Both the position numbers and the translations under genes were made by a program. A DNA stretch of 51,534 bases, taken from the NCBI RefSeq assembly GCF_003862495.1, contig NZ_RRCH01000042.1:1-51534 (forward strand), read 5' to 3'. Every line of letters begins with the position of its first letter. Position 1 is the first letter of the stretch. This document shows, piece after piece, positions 33,793 through 45,597 of the stretch. The DNA comes from Halocatena pleomorpha (GTDB lineage: Archaea; Halobacteriota; Halobacteria; Halobacteriales; Haloarculaceae). The notes beneath the pieces are model-generated. The model searched no databases, was not told where the DNA came from, and saw nothing but the letters and a program-made list of their open reading frames with translations.

Positions 33793-36096
33793 ATGGCTGT
33801 ACTCTGGCTGGATACGATCGGGTCGGATGACCTCGATTCCGTCGGCGGAAAAGGGGCGTCGCTCGGTGAGCTTACAGGGGCGGAGCTGCCCGTTCCGCCG
33901 GGATTCGTGGTGACGGCGGGGACGTATCGATCGTTCATCGAGCAGACGGGGATCGACGACGCGCTGTTCGAAGCAGTCGATATCGATCCGGACGATTCCT
34001 CGGCACTGGCCGACGCCGAGGAAACGGCTGAGGAGCTCATTATGAACACGGAGCTGCCTGAGGAAATCGCCTCCGGAATCCTCGAAGCGTACGACGAGGT
34101 GGGTAACGGTGAGGCGTTCGTTGCGGTGCGGTCTTCGGCCACAGCAGAAGACCTCCCGGACGCGAGCTTCGCGGGCCAACAGGAGACGTTTCTGAACATC
34201 ACCCGTGAAGCGCTGCTTGACCGGGTGAAACAGTGTTGGGCGTCGCTGTTCACGAAACGCGCGATCTACTACCGCGAAGAGCAGGGATTCGACCACGATA
34301 TAGTGGATATCGCCGTCGTCGTGCAGGAGATGGTCGACGCGGAGAAAAGCGGCGTCATGTTCACCAGTCACCCATCGACCGGTGACGACGAGATCATCGT
34401 CGAAGCCGCGTGGGGATTGGGCGAGGCTGTCGTCTCCGGGTCGGTCTCACCGGACAACTACGTCATCGATCCCGCGACTGCCGAGCCGACGACCATCACC
34501 ATCGCTGATAAGAAAGCGATGCACGTGAAAGATTCAAAAACAGGCGAAACCGTCGAGACGGAGGTGCCCGACGAGAAGCGCACCGAGCGCGTACTGACCG
34601 ACGAGGAGATCGCTCGGCTCACTGAACTCGGCCGGCGAGTCGAAGACCACTACGGCACGCCGCAGGACGTGGAATGGGCGATCATCGACCCCTCAGAGGA
34701 CGAATCCGGAGACGGAGTGTTCATGCTCCAATCACGGCCGATCACAACGATCTCCGATGAGACCACGACGCCACAGGCCGAGGCGACGGACGGAAGCGGT
34801 CTCGAAGCGAAACAACGCAGCGAAGTGCTGTTGAAGGGTCTCGGTGCGAGTCCGGGCGTCGTCTCGGGACCGGCACAGATCGTAACGAAACTCGATCAGC
34901 TCGATAAGGTCGGGGAGGGCGACATCATCGTGACTGAGATGACAACGCCAGATATGGTGCCGGCGATGAAGCGCGCGGCGGGGATCATCACCGACGAAGG
35001 TGGAATGACCTCTCACGCCGCTATCGTTTCGAGAGAGTTGGGTGTGCCCGCCGTCGTCGGATCCGGCAGCGCAACCACCCAGATCGACGACGGGCAGGTT
35101 CTCACGATCGACGGTGACAAGGGAACCGTCGAGGAGGGCGCGACCGAAGAAGACACCGAGGACCACGAGCCACACGAGGATGTCAGACCACAAAGTCCCG
35201 TCAAGCCGATGACGGCGACCGAGGTGAAGGTGAACGTCTCCATTCCGGAGGCCGCCCACCGTGCCGCTGTCACGGGTGCCGACGGCGTTGGACTGCTCCG
35301 ACTGGAGCACATGATCCTTTCGACCGACAAAACGCCCGAGCGCTACATCCGTGACCACGGGGCTGATGCGTACATCGAGGAGATCGTCAGCGGCGTTCGG
35401 GGCGTTGCCGACGAATTCTATCCCCGACCTGTGCGGGTTCGCACGCTTGATGCGCCCACCGACGAGTTCCGCCAACTCAAAGGCGGCGAGGACGAACCGG
35501 ACGAACACAATCCAATGCTCGGCTATCGCGGTATTCGGCGGAGTCTCGACCGCCCGAACGTGTTCGAGCACGAACTCGAAGCGTTCCGACGGCTGTTCGA
35601 CATGGGGTACGACAATGTCGAGATCATGCTGCCGCTCGTGAACGATGTCGAAGACGTTCACCGTGCGAAATCACTCATGAAAGACGTCGGTATCGATCCG
35701 AGCATCCGGACGTGGGGCGTAATGATCGAGACGCCTGCAAGCGCGCTGTGCGTCGAGGAGATGGCCGACGCCGGCATCTCCTTTGCCTCCTTCGGTACGA
35801 ACGATCTCACGCAGTACACGCTGGCGGTCGACCGGAACAACGAGAACGTCGCGTCCCGATTCGACGAACTCCACCCTGCGGTGTTGAAACTCATCGGAGA
35901 CACCATCGAAACGTGCCGAGAAAACGGCGTGGATACGAGCATCTGCGGTCAAGCCGGGTCGAAACCACAGATGGTCCGGTATCTCGTCAACACTGGCATC
36001 AGCTCTATCAGCGCCAATATTGACGCCGTCAGGGATGTTCAACACGAAGTCAAACGCGTCGAGCAGAAACTGCTACTCGAATCCGTCCGCGAGTAG
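33793..36096 (+). CDS. ppsA: Phosphoenolpyruvate synthase
   Basis: 767 residues. Converts pyruvate, ATP and water to PEP, AMP and phosphate for gluconeogenesis. Three domains in order: N-terminal ATP-grasp-type pyrophosphorylase domain with VGGKGASLGEL and SSATAEDLPDASFAGQQ, the swivelling phosphohistidine domain with His408 in GGMTSHAAIVSREL, and the C-terminal PEP/pyruvate-binding barrel with the catalytic Cys718 in ICGQAGSKP. Complete and of normal length. Single gene with its own promoter. Confidence 0.96.
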   Translation: MAVLWLDTIGSDDLDSVGGKGASLGELTGAELPVPPGFVVTAGTYRSFIEQTGIDDALFEAVDIDPDDSSALADAEETAEELIMNTELPEEIASGILEAYDEVGNGEAFVAVRSSATAEDLPDASFAGQQETFLNITREALLDRVKQCWASLFTKRAIYYREEQGFDHDIVDIAVVVQEMVDAEKSGVMFTSHPSTGDDEIIVEAAWGLGEAVVSGSVSPDNYVIDPATAEPTTITIADKKAMHVKDSKTGETVETEVPDEKRTERVLTDEEIARLTELGRRVEDHYGTPQDVEWAIIDPSEDESGDGVFMLQSRPITTISDETTTPQAEATDGSGLEAKQRSEVLLKGLGASPGVVSGPAQIVTKLDQLDKVGEGDIIVTEMTTPDMVPAMKRAAGIITDEGGMTSHAAIVSRELGVPAVVGSGSATTQIDDGQVLTIDGDKGTVEEGATEEDTEDHEPHEDVRPQSPVKPMTATEVKVNVSIPEAAHRAAVTGADGVGLLRLEHMILSTDKTPERYIRDHGADAYIEEIVSGVRGVADEFYPRPVRVRTLDAPTDEFRQLKGGEDEPDEHNPMLGYRGIRRSLDRPNVFEHELEAFRRLFDMGYDNVEIMLPLVNDVEDVHRAKSLMKDVGIDPSIRTWGVMIETPASALCVEEMADAGISFASFGTNDLTQYTLAVDRNNENVASRFDELHPAVLKLIGDTIETCRENGVDTSICGQAGSKPQMVRYLVNTGISSISANIDAVRDVQHEVKRVEQKLLLESVRE

Positions 36097-36166
36097 CCAA
36101 CCTGACTGAATGGGATAGCCGCGTTACAAATAATTTTTTACCCGTGAATATTCGTAATAACACTAT

Positions 36167-36637
36167 ATGGTAACCATTCCTGATCGGCTGACTGAGAGGG
36201 TATCGTCGTTGTTGGGTCCGGCGGGGAGCGGCGTCCGGTGGCTGGGTGGAGTGATCGTCGTGTGCGGCGTCACACTCAAAGGCGTCCTCCTGCAGTCCGG
36301 GCGGGAGGATATCCGCACGGCGACCATCGTTTCGATCGGACTACTTGGACCTGTGTGGCTCGCATTCGGCGGGATGGAAATGCTCGGCGCGAACAACAGC
36401 ATGCTCTGTACGACTGGCGAAATGGGAATCCCGACACTGGTCGTGACGACGATGTTCGAGGCACTCGTTGCGTTGTTCGTCCTCAAAGGACTCCTGCGAA
36501 CGATGATAGCCCTCTCCCAAACCAGAGACGACCTCGTCGATCCCGTGTTGTCGATCGGTGCGGCGATCCTCCCCGTGTTACTCGGATCAGTGCTAGTCGT
36601 GGGGAACGGCAGCCTCATTGCGTGTTTGTATCCGTGA
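36167..36637 (+). CDS. Small multi-span membrane protein
   Basis: 156 residues with about four membrane helices (WLGGVIVVCGVTLKGVLL, TIVSIGLLGPVWLAFGGMEML, LVVTTMFEALVALFVLKGLL and IGAAILPVLLGSVLVVGNG). The short N-terminal part (MVTIPDRLTERVSS) is cytoplasmic-looking. No catalytic motif. The start ATG follows an AT-rich stretch (TAATTTTTTACCC and CACTATATGG). Family not recognised; probably unrelated to PEP synthase. Confidence 0.65.
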   Translation: MVTIPDRLTERVSSLLGPAGSGVRWLGGVIVVCGVTLKGVLLQSGREDIRTATIVSIGLLGPVWLAFGGMEMLGANNSMLCTTGEMGIPTLVVTTMFEALVALFVLKGLLRTMIALSQTRDDLVDPVLSIGAAILPVLLGSVLVVGNGSLIACLYP

Positions 36638-36742
36638 ACGCATCCCCGGAACGCGATGCTCGCCTCTCACGATGTCGATGATTGATTAGTGATCGTTTCG
36701 GACGTGTTGTATGGTAGGAAATTCAATCTCCAGTGAGTGTCG

Positions 36743-37879
36743 ATGATCGATGGCGTTCGTTCGTCCGCTCCGTTACTCAGTCGTCGAGTGACTGAACTGA
36801 GCGCCCTCATCGGGGGTGGAAGCTGGCTCGCGCTCGTCGCGTGGGGATCGGTCGGTCGGCTCGAACGCCTCTTTTTGCTGGCACCGCTGGTGATCGTGCC
36901 GCTGGTTTTCGTGTTGCTTGGACGCGGGGTGCGGTCGCGTTGGTACCGCGCTGCCGTGTGGCTCCAACCGATCGGGGCTGCCTTCGTCGTGGTCTCGTTC
37001 ACTCTCAGTCGGGGAATACTCGCCGGGCTGTCGATCGTTCCGTGGCTCATCGTGACAGTTACAGTAGCGGCGTGGGGATTCGGGCGACTCGTTTCTCGGG
37101 ACCGTGTATCGGTCTCCGCCCTCGCCGTCGACGCCGGACTGTTGTACGTCGTCGTCGGGAGCAGCTGGTTGTTGTGCAGTCGTCTTGGACTCGAACCGAT
37201 GGGCTTCAGTGACGCGATCGTGTTTTTCACAGCGGTGCACTTCCACTACGCCGGGTTCACTCTGCCGATCCTCACGGGCGTGACCGGCCGCGTGGTCAAG
37301 GTAATCGGACGGTCGAGTCTGCGGCGCGTCTATACGGGGGCAGCCACCACGATCATCGTCGGTCCAGGGCTGATCGCCGCTGGGATCACGCTGTCGCCAC
37401 TGGTCGAGATTGTCGCTGTAACCACGCTTGCCGGAGGAGTGATCGCGTTCGCGCTCGTCACGCTGTGCATCGTTCCTGAACGCTCGAATCGGATCCAGCA
37501 GGTGGCGCTGACGATCTCGTCGATCGCGGTCGCGGTGTCGATGCTGTTTGCCTTCGGCTACGGACTCTCACAGTTTCTCGGCCAGACGATCGCCGGGCTT
37601 CGGATCGACACGATGGTGGCGATCCACGGTCAGTTGAACGCGATCGTGTTCGGGCTGGTGGGTGCACTCGGCTGGGCTGTCTCCGTACCATCCGCTGACA
37701 CACACCGAACACCGCCGCTCAGTTCGCTCACATCCAGCGGTCGGGTGGGAGCGGCGTTCCTCAAACGGAACGGACTCCAGGGACCGGGCGCTCCGATCGG
37801 ACAGATGGAACAGCTAGCGGCGTACGCCCGACCGGGATTCGATCCAGAAGCCGTCCATCCGGCTGTTCGAACGTTTTAT

Positions 37880-37882
<3 letters not shown>
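36743..37882 (+). CDS. YndJ-family membrane protein, N-terminal part, interrupted by IS
   Basis: 379 residues remain, with nine to eleven hydrophobic helices from about residue 20 to 325, then a short hydrophilic stretch ending AVHPAVRTFY. The helices and sizes resemble YndJ-type proteins (recalled). The stop TAA at 37880-37882 belongs to the inserted IS605-type element. Joining codon TAT (37877-37879) to GAG (39245) continues the frame into EETAAYELQYDVQYH, so the full gene is 36743-37879 plus 39245-39865. GTG at 36737 is an alternative start two codons earlier. Truncation of the C-terminal domain makes function doubtful. Confidence 0.75.
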
Positions 37883-39865
<1,983 letters not shown>

Positions 39866-39889
39866 ACCCGAGAGTTCGATAGGGTAGCT

Positions 39890-40954
39890 ATGCAGCGGGC
39901 CGACCCGCAGGATTTCGCTCGCGTTCTCTCATCGATGTGTACGATCCCTCATCCGGAGGCCCGCGCCGCAGCACAGCGGTTTCTGGCGACCAATCCCGGT
40001 GATCCAGGAACGTACGAGACGGTTGCGGCGCTCGAAGCGGAGGCGATCGAGACGCTCGGACGGATTGCTGGACTCTCCGACGCGGCCGGATACGTCGCGT
40101 CTGGAGGGACAGAAGCGAACATTCAGGCCGTTCGAATTGCGCGAAACCGTGCACGGGACCGCGACGGCGTCACCGATCCGAACGTCGTCGCCCCCGAAAG
40201 CGCTCACTTCAGTTTCACGAAGGCCGCCGATGTGCTCGGCATCGAACTCCGACGCGCGCCGCTCAGGGACTATCGAGCCGACGCCGACGCAATGGCCGAG
40301 TTCATCGACGATCAGACAGTGTTAGTGGTCGGCGTGGCCGGAACGACCGAGTACGGCCGGGTTGATCCCATCCCCGAGATCGCCGCGCTCGCGGAGGCAC
40401 ACGACGCACTCTGTCACGTCGACGCCGCATGGGGGGGGTTCGTGCTTCCGTTCACGGACCACGACTGGAACTTCGAACACGCGTCGATTGACACGATGAC
40501 GATTGATCCGCACAAGATGGGCCAAGCGGTCGTCCCCGCCGGTGGACTGCTCGCACGGTCTTCGGAACTGCTCGATCCGCTGGCTATCGATACACCGTAT
40601 CTCGAATCAACGGGGCAAGTGACGCTCACTGGTACGCGAAGCGGGGCTGGGGTCGCAAGCGCCGTTGCCGCAATGGAAGCACTGTGGCCCGACGGCTATC
40701 GGACGGCCGCACGAACCGCACAGGAGAACGCCGAATGGTTCGCGACCGCCCTCACGGAACGAGGATACGATGTTGTACCCCCCGAACTCCCACTCGTTGC
40801 AACCGACATCCCACAATCCACGATCAAGAAACTACGCGATCGTGAATGGCGCGTCTCGAAAACCGGTGCTGGCGAACTCCGCGTTGTAATGATGCCCCAC
40901 GTCACGCGGGAGATGCTTCGGTCGTTCCTCGACGATCTAGACCGACTGGATTGA
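39890..40954 (+). CDS. mfnA: L-tyrosine/L-aspartate decarboxylase (MfnA type)
   Basis: 354 residues, PLP-dependent group II decarboxylase. Visible: [20 protein letters not shown] (phosphate-binding), [14 protein letters not shown] (PLP Asp), and Lys209 in DPHKMGQAV (Schiff base). In haloarchaea the likely role is aspartate decarboxylation to beta-alanine for coenzyme A; in methanogens the homologue makes tyramine for methanofuran. Substrate cannot be decided here; the aspartate role is the likelier one. Starts 24 bases after the split YndJ gene ends. Confidence 0.9.
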   Translation: MQRADPQDFARVLSSMCTIPHPEARAAAQRFLATNPGDPGTYETVAALEAEAIETLGRIAGLSDAAGYVASGGTEANIQAVRIARNRARDRDGVTDPNVVAPESAHFSFTKAADVLGIELRRAPLRDYRADADAMAEFIDDQTVLVVGVAGTTEYGRVDPIPEIAALAEAHDALCHVDAAWGGFVLPFTDHDWNFEHASIDTMTIDPHKMGQAVVPAGGLLARSSELLDPLAIDTPYLESTGQVTLTGTRSGAGVASAVAAMEALWPDGYRTAARTAQENAEWFATALTERGYDVVPPELPLVATDIPQSTIKKLRDREWRVSKTGAGELRVVMMPHVTREMLRSFLDDLDRLD

Positions 40955-41020
40955 TCCGCGGGCACCACCGTGGGTGTGCATGGCACAGAGCTAAGTACCA
41001 CTGTGAGGTATATACAACTC

Positions 41021-41311
41021 ATGTGGGGGATGCGACTCGGGCGCGAGGCGCGCGTCACATGTATCGCCTGCGGAACGCGAGTCGCTCGATCGGACGCTCG
41101 GGAATACGACAAAGAGGGAGATCGATGGGAACGAAGTGGCAAGGAATTCGAACACCTCTGTAAACCGTGCCACAATGACATCGATCACCATCCGCGTGGT
41201 GAACTCGAACGTCTCCTAATCGACATCGAGCAACCACAGCACATGACGCAGGTGGAATTCATTCACCACTACCACCGTCTGGTCGAGGAACGCTATGGGC
41301 GCTCGGAATAG
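41021..41311 (+). CDS. Small zinc-finger protein (DUF7562-like)
   Basis: 96 residues. MWGMRLGREARVTCIACGTRV, then HLCKPCHNDI, gives two CxxC knuckles for one zinc. The helical C-terminus (MTQVEFIHHYHRLVEERYG) is typical of a haloarchaeal family annotated DUF7562 (from memory). A TATA-like TATATACA lies at 41009-41016, close to the ATG at 41021; ATG 41030 (MRLGREA) is an alternative start that would suit a leaderless transcript better. Function unknown. Confidence 0.75.
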   Translation: MWGMRLGREARVTCIACGTRVARSDAREYDKEGDRWERSGKEFEHLCKPCHNDIDHHPRGELERLLIDIEQPQHMTQVEFIHHYHRLVEERYGRSE

Positions 41312-41418
41312 TCGAGACAGTTCGATCCAGTCCATCCCACCCTGATTGGAGGCTCTGTGGCGTGCGAACGCACACCGATACCCGATACGGCTAACTGTCC
41401 CACCCTAGTAGCTCTTCT

Positions 41419-42726
41419 ATGAGCGATTCTCAGGACCAAGCGGAGGCAGGAACTGCCGAGGGACAAGGGCCAGTTACGATCGATCAAGAACTGGCGCGTC
41501 ACCTCGATAACAAGCGCCAAGAGCTGTTCGAGAAGTTCGAGATCCGGGACGAGTTCCCTCCCGAAGTGATCGAGGAAGCCGAAGAACGGACGGCGAACGT
41601 CCAAGCGGAGATCGAAAACGAGATCGATAATCGGGTCGATCTCCGTGACCGAACGACGTGGACGACCGATCCGATCGACGCTCAAGACTTCGACGACGCC
41701 ATCAGCATCGAACGCACCGACGAGGAGTACATTCTGTGGGTGCATATCGCAGACGTGACCCACTACGTCCACCCCGACAGCGCCATGTGGACCGAAGCGA
41801 TCGAGCGCAGCAACACCGTCTATCTGCCTGCCTACACGATCCATATGCTCCCACCGGTGCTCGCTGAAACGGTCTGTTCGCTCGTTCCGAACGAGGATCG
41901 ACTCGCCCACACCGTCGAAATGCATCTGGATCCCGAAACGCTCACCTATGAGTCGATCGACATCTACAAATCCGTCATCACCTCCGACGAACGGCTGACG
42001 TACACCCAGTGTGAGCGTCGTCTCGACGATCCCGACGCACCGCTTCACGAGGAGTGTGCCCTGGTGTACGAGTTGGCTGAGCAGATGCACGAGCAGCGCA
42101 AGGCAGACGGATCGCTCGTGTTGAATCCGAGTCGTGACCGTGCACACACCATCATCGAAGAGTGCATGTTGAAAGCGAACAAGGCTGTCACCCACGAACT
42201 CATGTGGGACCGAGGCGTTGAGGCGATGTACCGCGTCCACCCCCAGCCCGCACCCGAGGAGTGGGACGAAGCCCTACAAGAGATCCAAGAGCTCAATGGT
42301 GTTTCGATCCCTGCAGGGAGTTGGGACGATCCTCGCAAGGCGGTCAACGCCACCCTCGAACAGGCACCCGACCGCCAACTCGACAAGATCCAACGCGCCG
42401 TGATGCGGGTGATGCCCCGCGCGAAATACATGAACGATCCCTTTGGCGGTCACCACGCGCTGAACTTCGAAATCTACGGCCATTTCACCAGCCCGATTCG
42501 TCGGCTGTCAGATCTCATCAACCACTGGATCGTCTACACCAACGACGTGCCCGTCGATCTTATCCAGCTCTGTGACCGGGCTTCCGATAAACAGACCGAC
42601 GCGGAACACTGTGAGCGGGAGTACAAACAGTTCCTCGAAGAGGTCGGGCTTGATCCCTACGCCGTCAACAACCGCGGACTCGAAATCGTCGACGAGGACG
42701 ACGACACCGACTCGGAGACGAGTTAA
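41419..42726 (+). CDS. RNB-domain exoribonuclease (RNase R/II-like)
   Basis: 435 residues, shorter than bacterial RNase R: no cold-shock or S1 domains, only the RNB catalytic core. Active-site Asps sit in TTDPIDAQDFDDAISI, and the second conserved block is HFTSPIRRLSDLINH (Arg and His of the barrel). N-terminal helical part (RHLDNKRQELFEKFEI). Degrades RNA from the 3' end. The acidic tail (EIVDEDDDTDSETS) is typical of halophiles. Forward-strand gene standing alone; the next gene starts 48 bases on. Confidence 0.92.
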   Translation: MSDSQDQAEAGTAEGQGPVTIDQELARHLDNKRQELFEKFEIRDEFPPEVIEEAEERTANVQAEIENEIDNRVDLRDRTTWTTDPIDAQDFDDAISIERTDEEYILWVHIADVTHYVHPDSAMWTEAIERSNTVYLPAYTIHMLPPVLAETVCSLVPNEDRLAHTVEMHLDPETLTYESIDIYKSVITSDERLTYTQCERRLDDPDAPLHEECALVYELAEQMHEQRKADGSLVLNPSRDRAHTIIEECMLKANKAVTHELMWDRGVEAMYRVHPQPAPEEWDEALQEIQELNGVSIPAGSWDDPRKAVNATLEQAPDRQLDKIQRAVMRVMPRAKYMNDPFGGHHALNFEIYGHFTSPIRRLSDLINHWIVYTNDVPVDLIQLCDRASDKQTDAEHCEREYKQFLEEVGLDPYAVNNRGLEIVDEDDDTDSETS

Positions 42727-42774
42727 GAACTCCGACGCCGAAAGATACACCGCCATTCTCGGCGTACCCGTGGC

Positions 42775-43071
42775 ATGATCTCCCGTGCCGTGTTATCCCA
42801 CCCATCAGAACTGAGTGAGTGGGGACGGCTCCAGATCGATCAGACCCATTTCCGGGCGTGGCTTGTCCGATCGCACGATTCCTTCAGCGAGGGCGAACGC
42901 TTCGAGGAGTTCGTGGATACGGGCTGTTGTGGAAACACTCACTACATTGAGTTCGTCGTCGAATGCGTCGACGGCGACGGTCCTGTGAGCCGCGAAACCG
43001 ATATTGAATACACTGAACGAGACGGCTGTGATCGCGGCGGCGGCTGGACTGCTCAGAGCACCGTGGAGTGA
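42775..43071 (+). CDS. Small acidic hypothetical protein
   Basis: 98 residues, starting MISRAVLSHPSELSEWGRLQ. It has the segments DTGCCGNTHYIEFVVE and TERDGCDRGGGW, so three Cys, possibly metal-linked. Codon use is haloarchaeal. No family recognised. It follows the RNB gene by 48 bases; possible operon. Its end approaches the repeated hairpins behind isocitrate lyase on the opposite strand. Confidence 0.65.
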   Translation: MISRAVLSHPSELSEWGRLQIDQTHFRAWLVRSHDSFSEGERFEEFVDTGCCGNTHYIEFVVECVDGDGPVSRETDIEYTERDGCDRGGGWTAQSTVE

Positions 43072-43116
43072 AGCAGTACGGTCTGCTCCTCTCGGCCCAG
43101 TTGTGAGATCGAGTCG

Positions 43117-43209
43117 TCGTCGGAGTACAATCCGACTCGATTAGTCATCGTCGGAGTACAATCCGACTCGATTAGTCATCGTCGGAGTACAATCCGACTC
43201 GATTAGTCG
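43117..43209. repeat. Three tandem 31-bp hairpin repeats behind aceA
   Basis: Three head-to-tail units (43117-43147, 43148-43178, 43179-43209), nearly identical (only the last base differs in the third). Each contains the inverted repeat GTCGGA-gtacaa-TCCGAC, so the array gives three stem-loops. The aceA stop codon TAA (43203-43205) lies inside the third unit; the first two are in the aceA 3' untranslated region. Terminator or mRNA-stability role is inferred. Confidence 0.9.
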
Positions 43210-44264
43210 TCGTCGGACGAGATGGGATCGGACTGTTCGTCACTGAACCCTTCGGAGGCTTCCATGCGGGCCTTCGCTTCTGGATCGAATTCGGCTTCGA
43301 TATCCTGATAGCGGCTGACGAACGAGAGTTCGTGGTGACTCTCGGTCTCGTGCCCGAGATACCGGTCTTCGAGGTCGAATTGAGCCTTTTCGTCGTTTTC
43401 AGCGATGTTCGCGTAGTCTTCGTAGGCGGAATGGGCACCCGAGTGCAGTCCGTACAGCGTGATGAAGATGTATTTGTACCCCAGCTCACCCAGTTCCTCG
43501 AACGTGAGCGGGTCCTCCTCTTCGGACCACGCGAAGCTCGACGAGTAGTTGAACGCGAGCTTCAGGTCGGGGTGGGTCTCGTGGATGGTTTCGGCGTAAT
43601 TGACGGCGTCCTCTCGCGATGGATCGGGCATCTCCGGCCAGACGAGATCCACGCCAGCATCAGCGTACAGTCGGCCGCGAGCGAGATGTTCGTCCCAATC
43701 GCCGTTTGCCGACCCGTAGGCGTCCGTCCGCGCGATGATGACCGTATCCTCCGATTGCTTTGCGTCGACAGCTGCGGAAAACCGGGACTCGGCCTGTTCG
43801 CGCGAAACGATCTGCTTGCCAGCGATGTGACCACACCGCTTGGGTGTGGTCTGGTCCTCGATGTGAACCGCCGCGACGCCGGCCTTCTCGTACTCCCGCA
43901 CTGCCCGGCGAACGTTGTGGACGCCACCGTACCCCGTGTCACAGTCCGCGATGACCGGCAGGTTCGTCGCCTCCACCATGCGCTTTGCGTTCTCGACCAT
44001 CTCGGTCATCGTCACCATCTCCAGATCCGGGAATCCGAACTGACCCAGCACGGTCGAGTAACCGCTCATGTACGCTGCGTCCAACCCCGCCATCTCCGCG
44101 AGTCGGGCGTCGAGCGCGTGGTACATTCCCGGTGCGAACACGAAATCCTGCGAATCGAGTAGCTCGCGGAACTCCCGCCCGGCGCTGTTGTCCACGTCAC
44201 GAATGCTTGCCTCTCTGTTATCAACGAGCTGTTTGACCTTGTCCTCGTCTGTGTCGTTTGTCAT
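43203..44264 (-). CDS. aceA: Isocitrate lyase
   Basis: 353 residues, near the length of other haloarchaeal isocitrate lyases. Cleaves isocitrate to succinate and glyoxylate (glyoxylate bypass). The signature KRCGH is present in [13 protein letters not shown], with DTGYGG (metal site) upstream and the C-terminal NYSSSFAW. Acidic C-terminal tail. Malate synthase is not in the window; isocitrate dehydrogenase, the branch-point competitor, lies 4 kb away, reverse strand as well. Likely promoter: GAATATTATC near 44380-44400, giving a leader of about 100 bases. Confidence 0.95.
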   Translation of the reverse strand: MTNDTDEDKVKQLVDNREASIRDVDNSAGREFRELLDSQDFVFAPGMYHALDARLAEMAGLDAAYMSGYSTVLGQFGFPDLEMVTMTEMVENAKRMVEATNLPVIADCDTGYGGVHNVRRAVREYEKAGVAAVHIEDQTTPKRCGHIAGKQIVSREQAESRFSAAVDAKQSEDTVIIARTDAYGSANGDWDEHLARGRLYADAGVDLVWPEMPDPSREDAVNYAETIHETHPDLKLAFNYSSSFAWSEEEDPLTFEELGELGYKYIFITLYGLHSGAHSAYEDYANIAENDEKAQFDLEDRYLGHETESHHELSFVSRYQDIEAEFDPEAKARMEASEGFSDEQSDPISSDDD

Positions 44265-44562
44265 GGTTAGTGTTGTCTGTAGTCCCCGCCGAACCGCTGA
44301 GACTGTGCCAACGGGGGAGCGCTGTGTTGCTTCTGTGCGTTTGACGATGCCATTGCTGCAGTGAAAACTGTTATGATTGATAATGATAATATTCTTTAAT
44401 CGGTTTACAAGGTGTAAATGGTGGGGATGAATTAAAGGGAGTGTGAATAACTAGCAATGGTAGTCGTATCGCGCGTCGTCTGTTGTGTTCACTCGAAGGT
44501 CGATTTCCAACAACCGACAGGAGTATGCGAGTGATTTCAGGACTAACGTAGAATGAACGACA
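44265..44562. other. Intergenic region upstream of aceA
   Basis: 298 bases, AT-rich (ATTGATAATGATAATATTC at about 44375-44395, with a direct repeat of TGATAA). It is the probable promoter and leader of aceA and also the 3' end of the opposite gene. I see no ORF with haloarchaeal character. Confidence 0.45.
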
Positions 44563-45093
44563 TCACAGCAGTCGATACCGACCGTCGGTTTCGGTTACGA
44601 CACCGTTTCTGGCGAGTTTGTCGAGTGCCTCGTGGACGTACTTCTCAGGAACGCCTGCAGCACCAGCTTGATCCACGACCGCCTGGCGTGTCGGCCGATC
44701 GAGATCGGAGAGCACATCGAGCACGATTTCTTTTCGACTGCCGCCACGTGTCGACCCGGTGGCAGTCGTGGCGCGCTCTGCGGCGGCAGCAGTGGCGTCC
44801 GTGTCGATCCCTTCGCGTTCGAGGTATTCCTCGTGGCTCATGCCCGCGTCATCAGCTCGCGCGTCGAGTTCAGCGAAGCTGTCCACCGCAGCGTACGCGT
44901 CGCTGTGGCCGCTGCGCTCAGCGAGTAGTCGAGCACGGATTTCCCGAGCGGCGTCGAGATCGTCGCTCTGGTAGATCGTCCGCAACTTCTCGAATGCGGT
45001 TCGACGACGACACCGGGGACACTGCGTCGTCTCCGGACGGTCTTCCACGATCTTCAGCGCCGAACACTCCGGACAGCCGACCACACTGTACAT
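44563..45093 (-). CDS. Zinc-ribbon plus winged-helix protein (DUF5817-like)
   Basis: 176 residues. The N-terminal ribbon MYSVVGCPECSALKIV...QCPRCRRRTAF has two CPxC pairs for zinc; the middle is helical (DAAREIRARLLAERSGHSDAYAAVDSFAEL); the C-terminal part (IVLDVLSDLDRPTRQAVVDQAGAAGVPEKYVHEALDKLARNGVV) is a clear winged helix. Resembles a haloarchaeal family annotated DUF5817 (recalled). Probably a DNA-binding or replication/repair accessory protein. The start at 45093 is chosen: the open frame continues upstream to 45387 but is Val/Ser-rich antisense sequence of the lipoprotein remnant. Confidence 0.82.
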   Translation of the reverse strand: MYSVVGCPECSALKIVEDRPETTQCPRCRRRTAFEKLRTIYQSDDLDAAREIRARLLAERSGHSDAYAAVDSFAELDARADDAGMSHEEYLEREGIDTDATAAAAERATTATGSTRGGSRKEIVLDVLSDLDRPTRQAVVDQAGAAGVPEKYVHEALDKLARNGVVTETDGRYRLL

Positions 45094-45205
45094 ACGAGCG
45101 CATTCGGTGGGATCGTAGTTAAACCACGGGACCGGTCGCTCGCAGACGACCGCCCAAAGTCGAAACGACACAGAACAGGTGACAAGACGCACAAACCCGA
45201 ACGGT

Positions 45206-45487
45206 GATGAATACGAGGCGGCGGGGACGGTCACTCGTGACGGTGAAACGTTGCTCCGGTACAATTCGACCGGCGGAGCTAACCCAACGATGAACACCAA
45301 CGAGCCGGTCAACAGCACGCTTCTCATTGACGAAGAGGGAATTATCAGACAGTTTACCGTCACGATAACGCACTTCTCGAACAGCAAGATACCGACGGTA
45401 ACGATCAGCTACCGCACCACCGATATCGATTCAACCACTGTCGAGAAACCTGACTGGGTCGAAACCGCACGGAAACAAGCGAATTGA
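45206..45487 (+). pseudogene. Lipoprotein-family 3' remnant
   Basis: The frame reads DEYEAAGTVTRDGETLLRYNSTGG... to PDWVETARKQAN and aligns by eye to the C-terminal third of the three paralogues that follow (SFEAAGTVTRDGATLYRYNSTG...KPDW). The signal peptide, lipobox and N-terminal two thirds are absent. A GTG at 45179 would give 102 residues but no export signal. Left over from a tandem duplication or deletion of the array. Confidence 0.75.
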
Positions 45488-45597
45488 ATCCGTTCAGGCC
45501 CAAACAACACTGCATACGATTGTTGATCGATCTAATCAACATACATCCCAGATATTTTGTTTCAAATATCAGATACCAAAAAATCCATGCAACCACA

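Noticed and set aside
43117-43209. CRISPR array
   Set aside because: Units are directly adjacent with no spacers and only three copies; no cas genes nearby.
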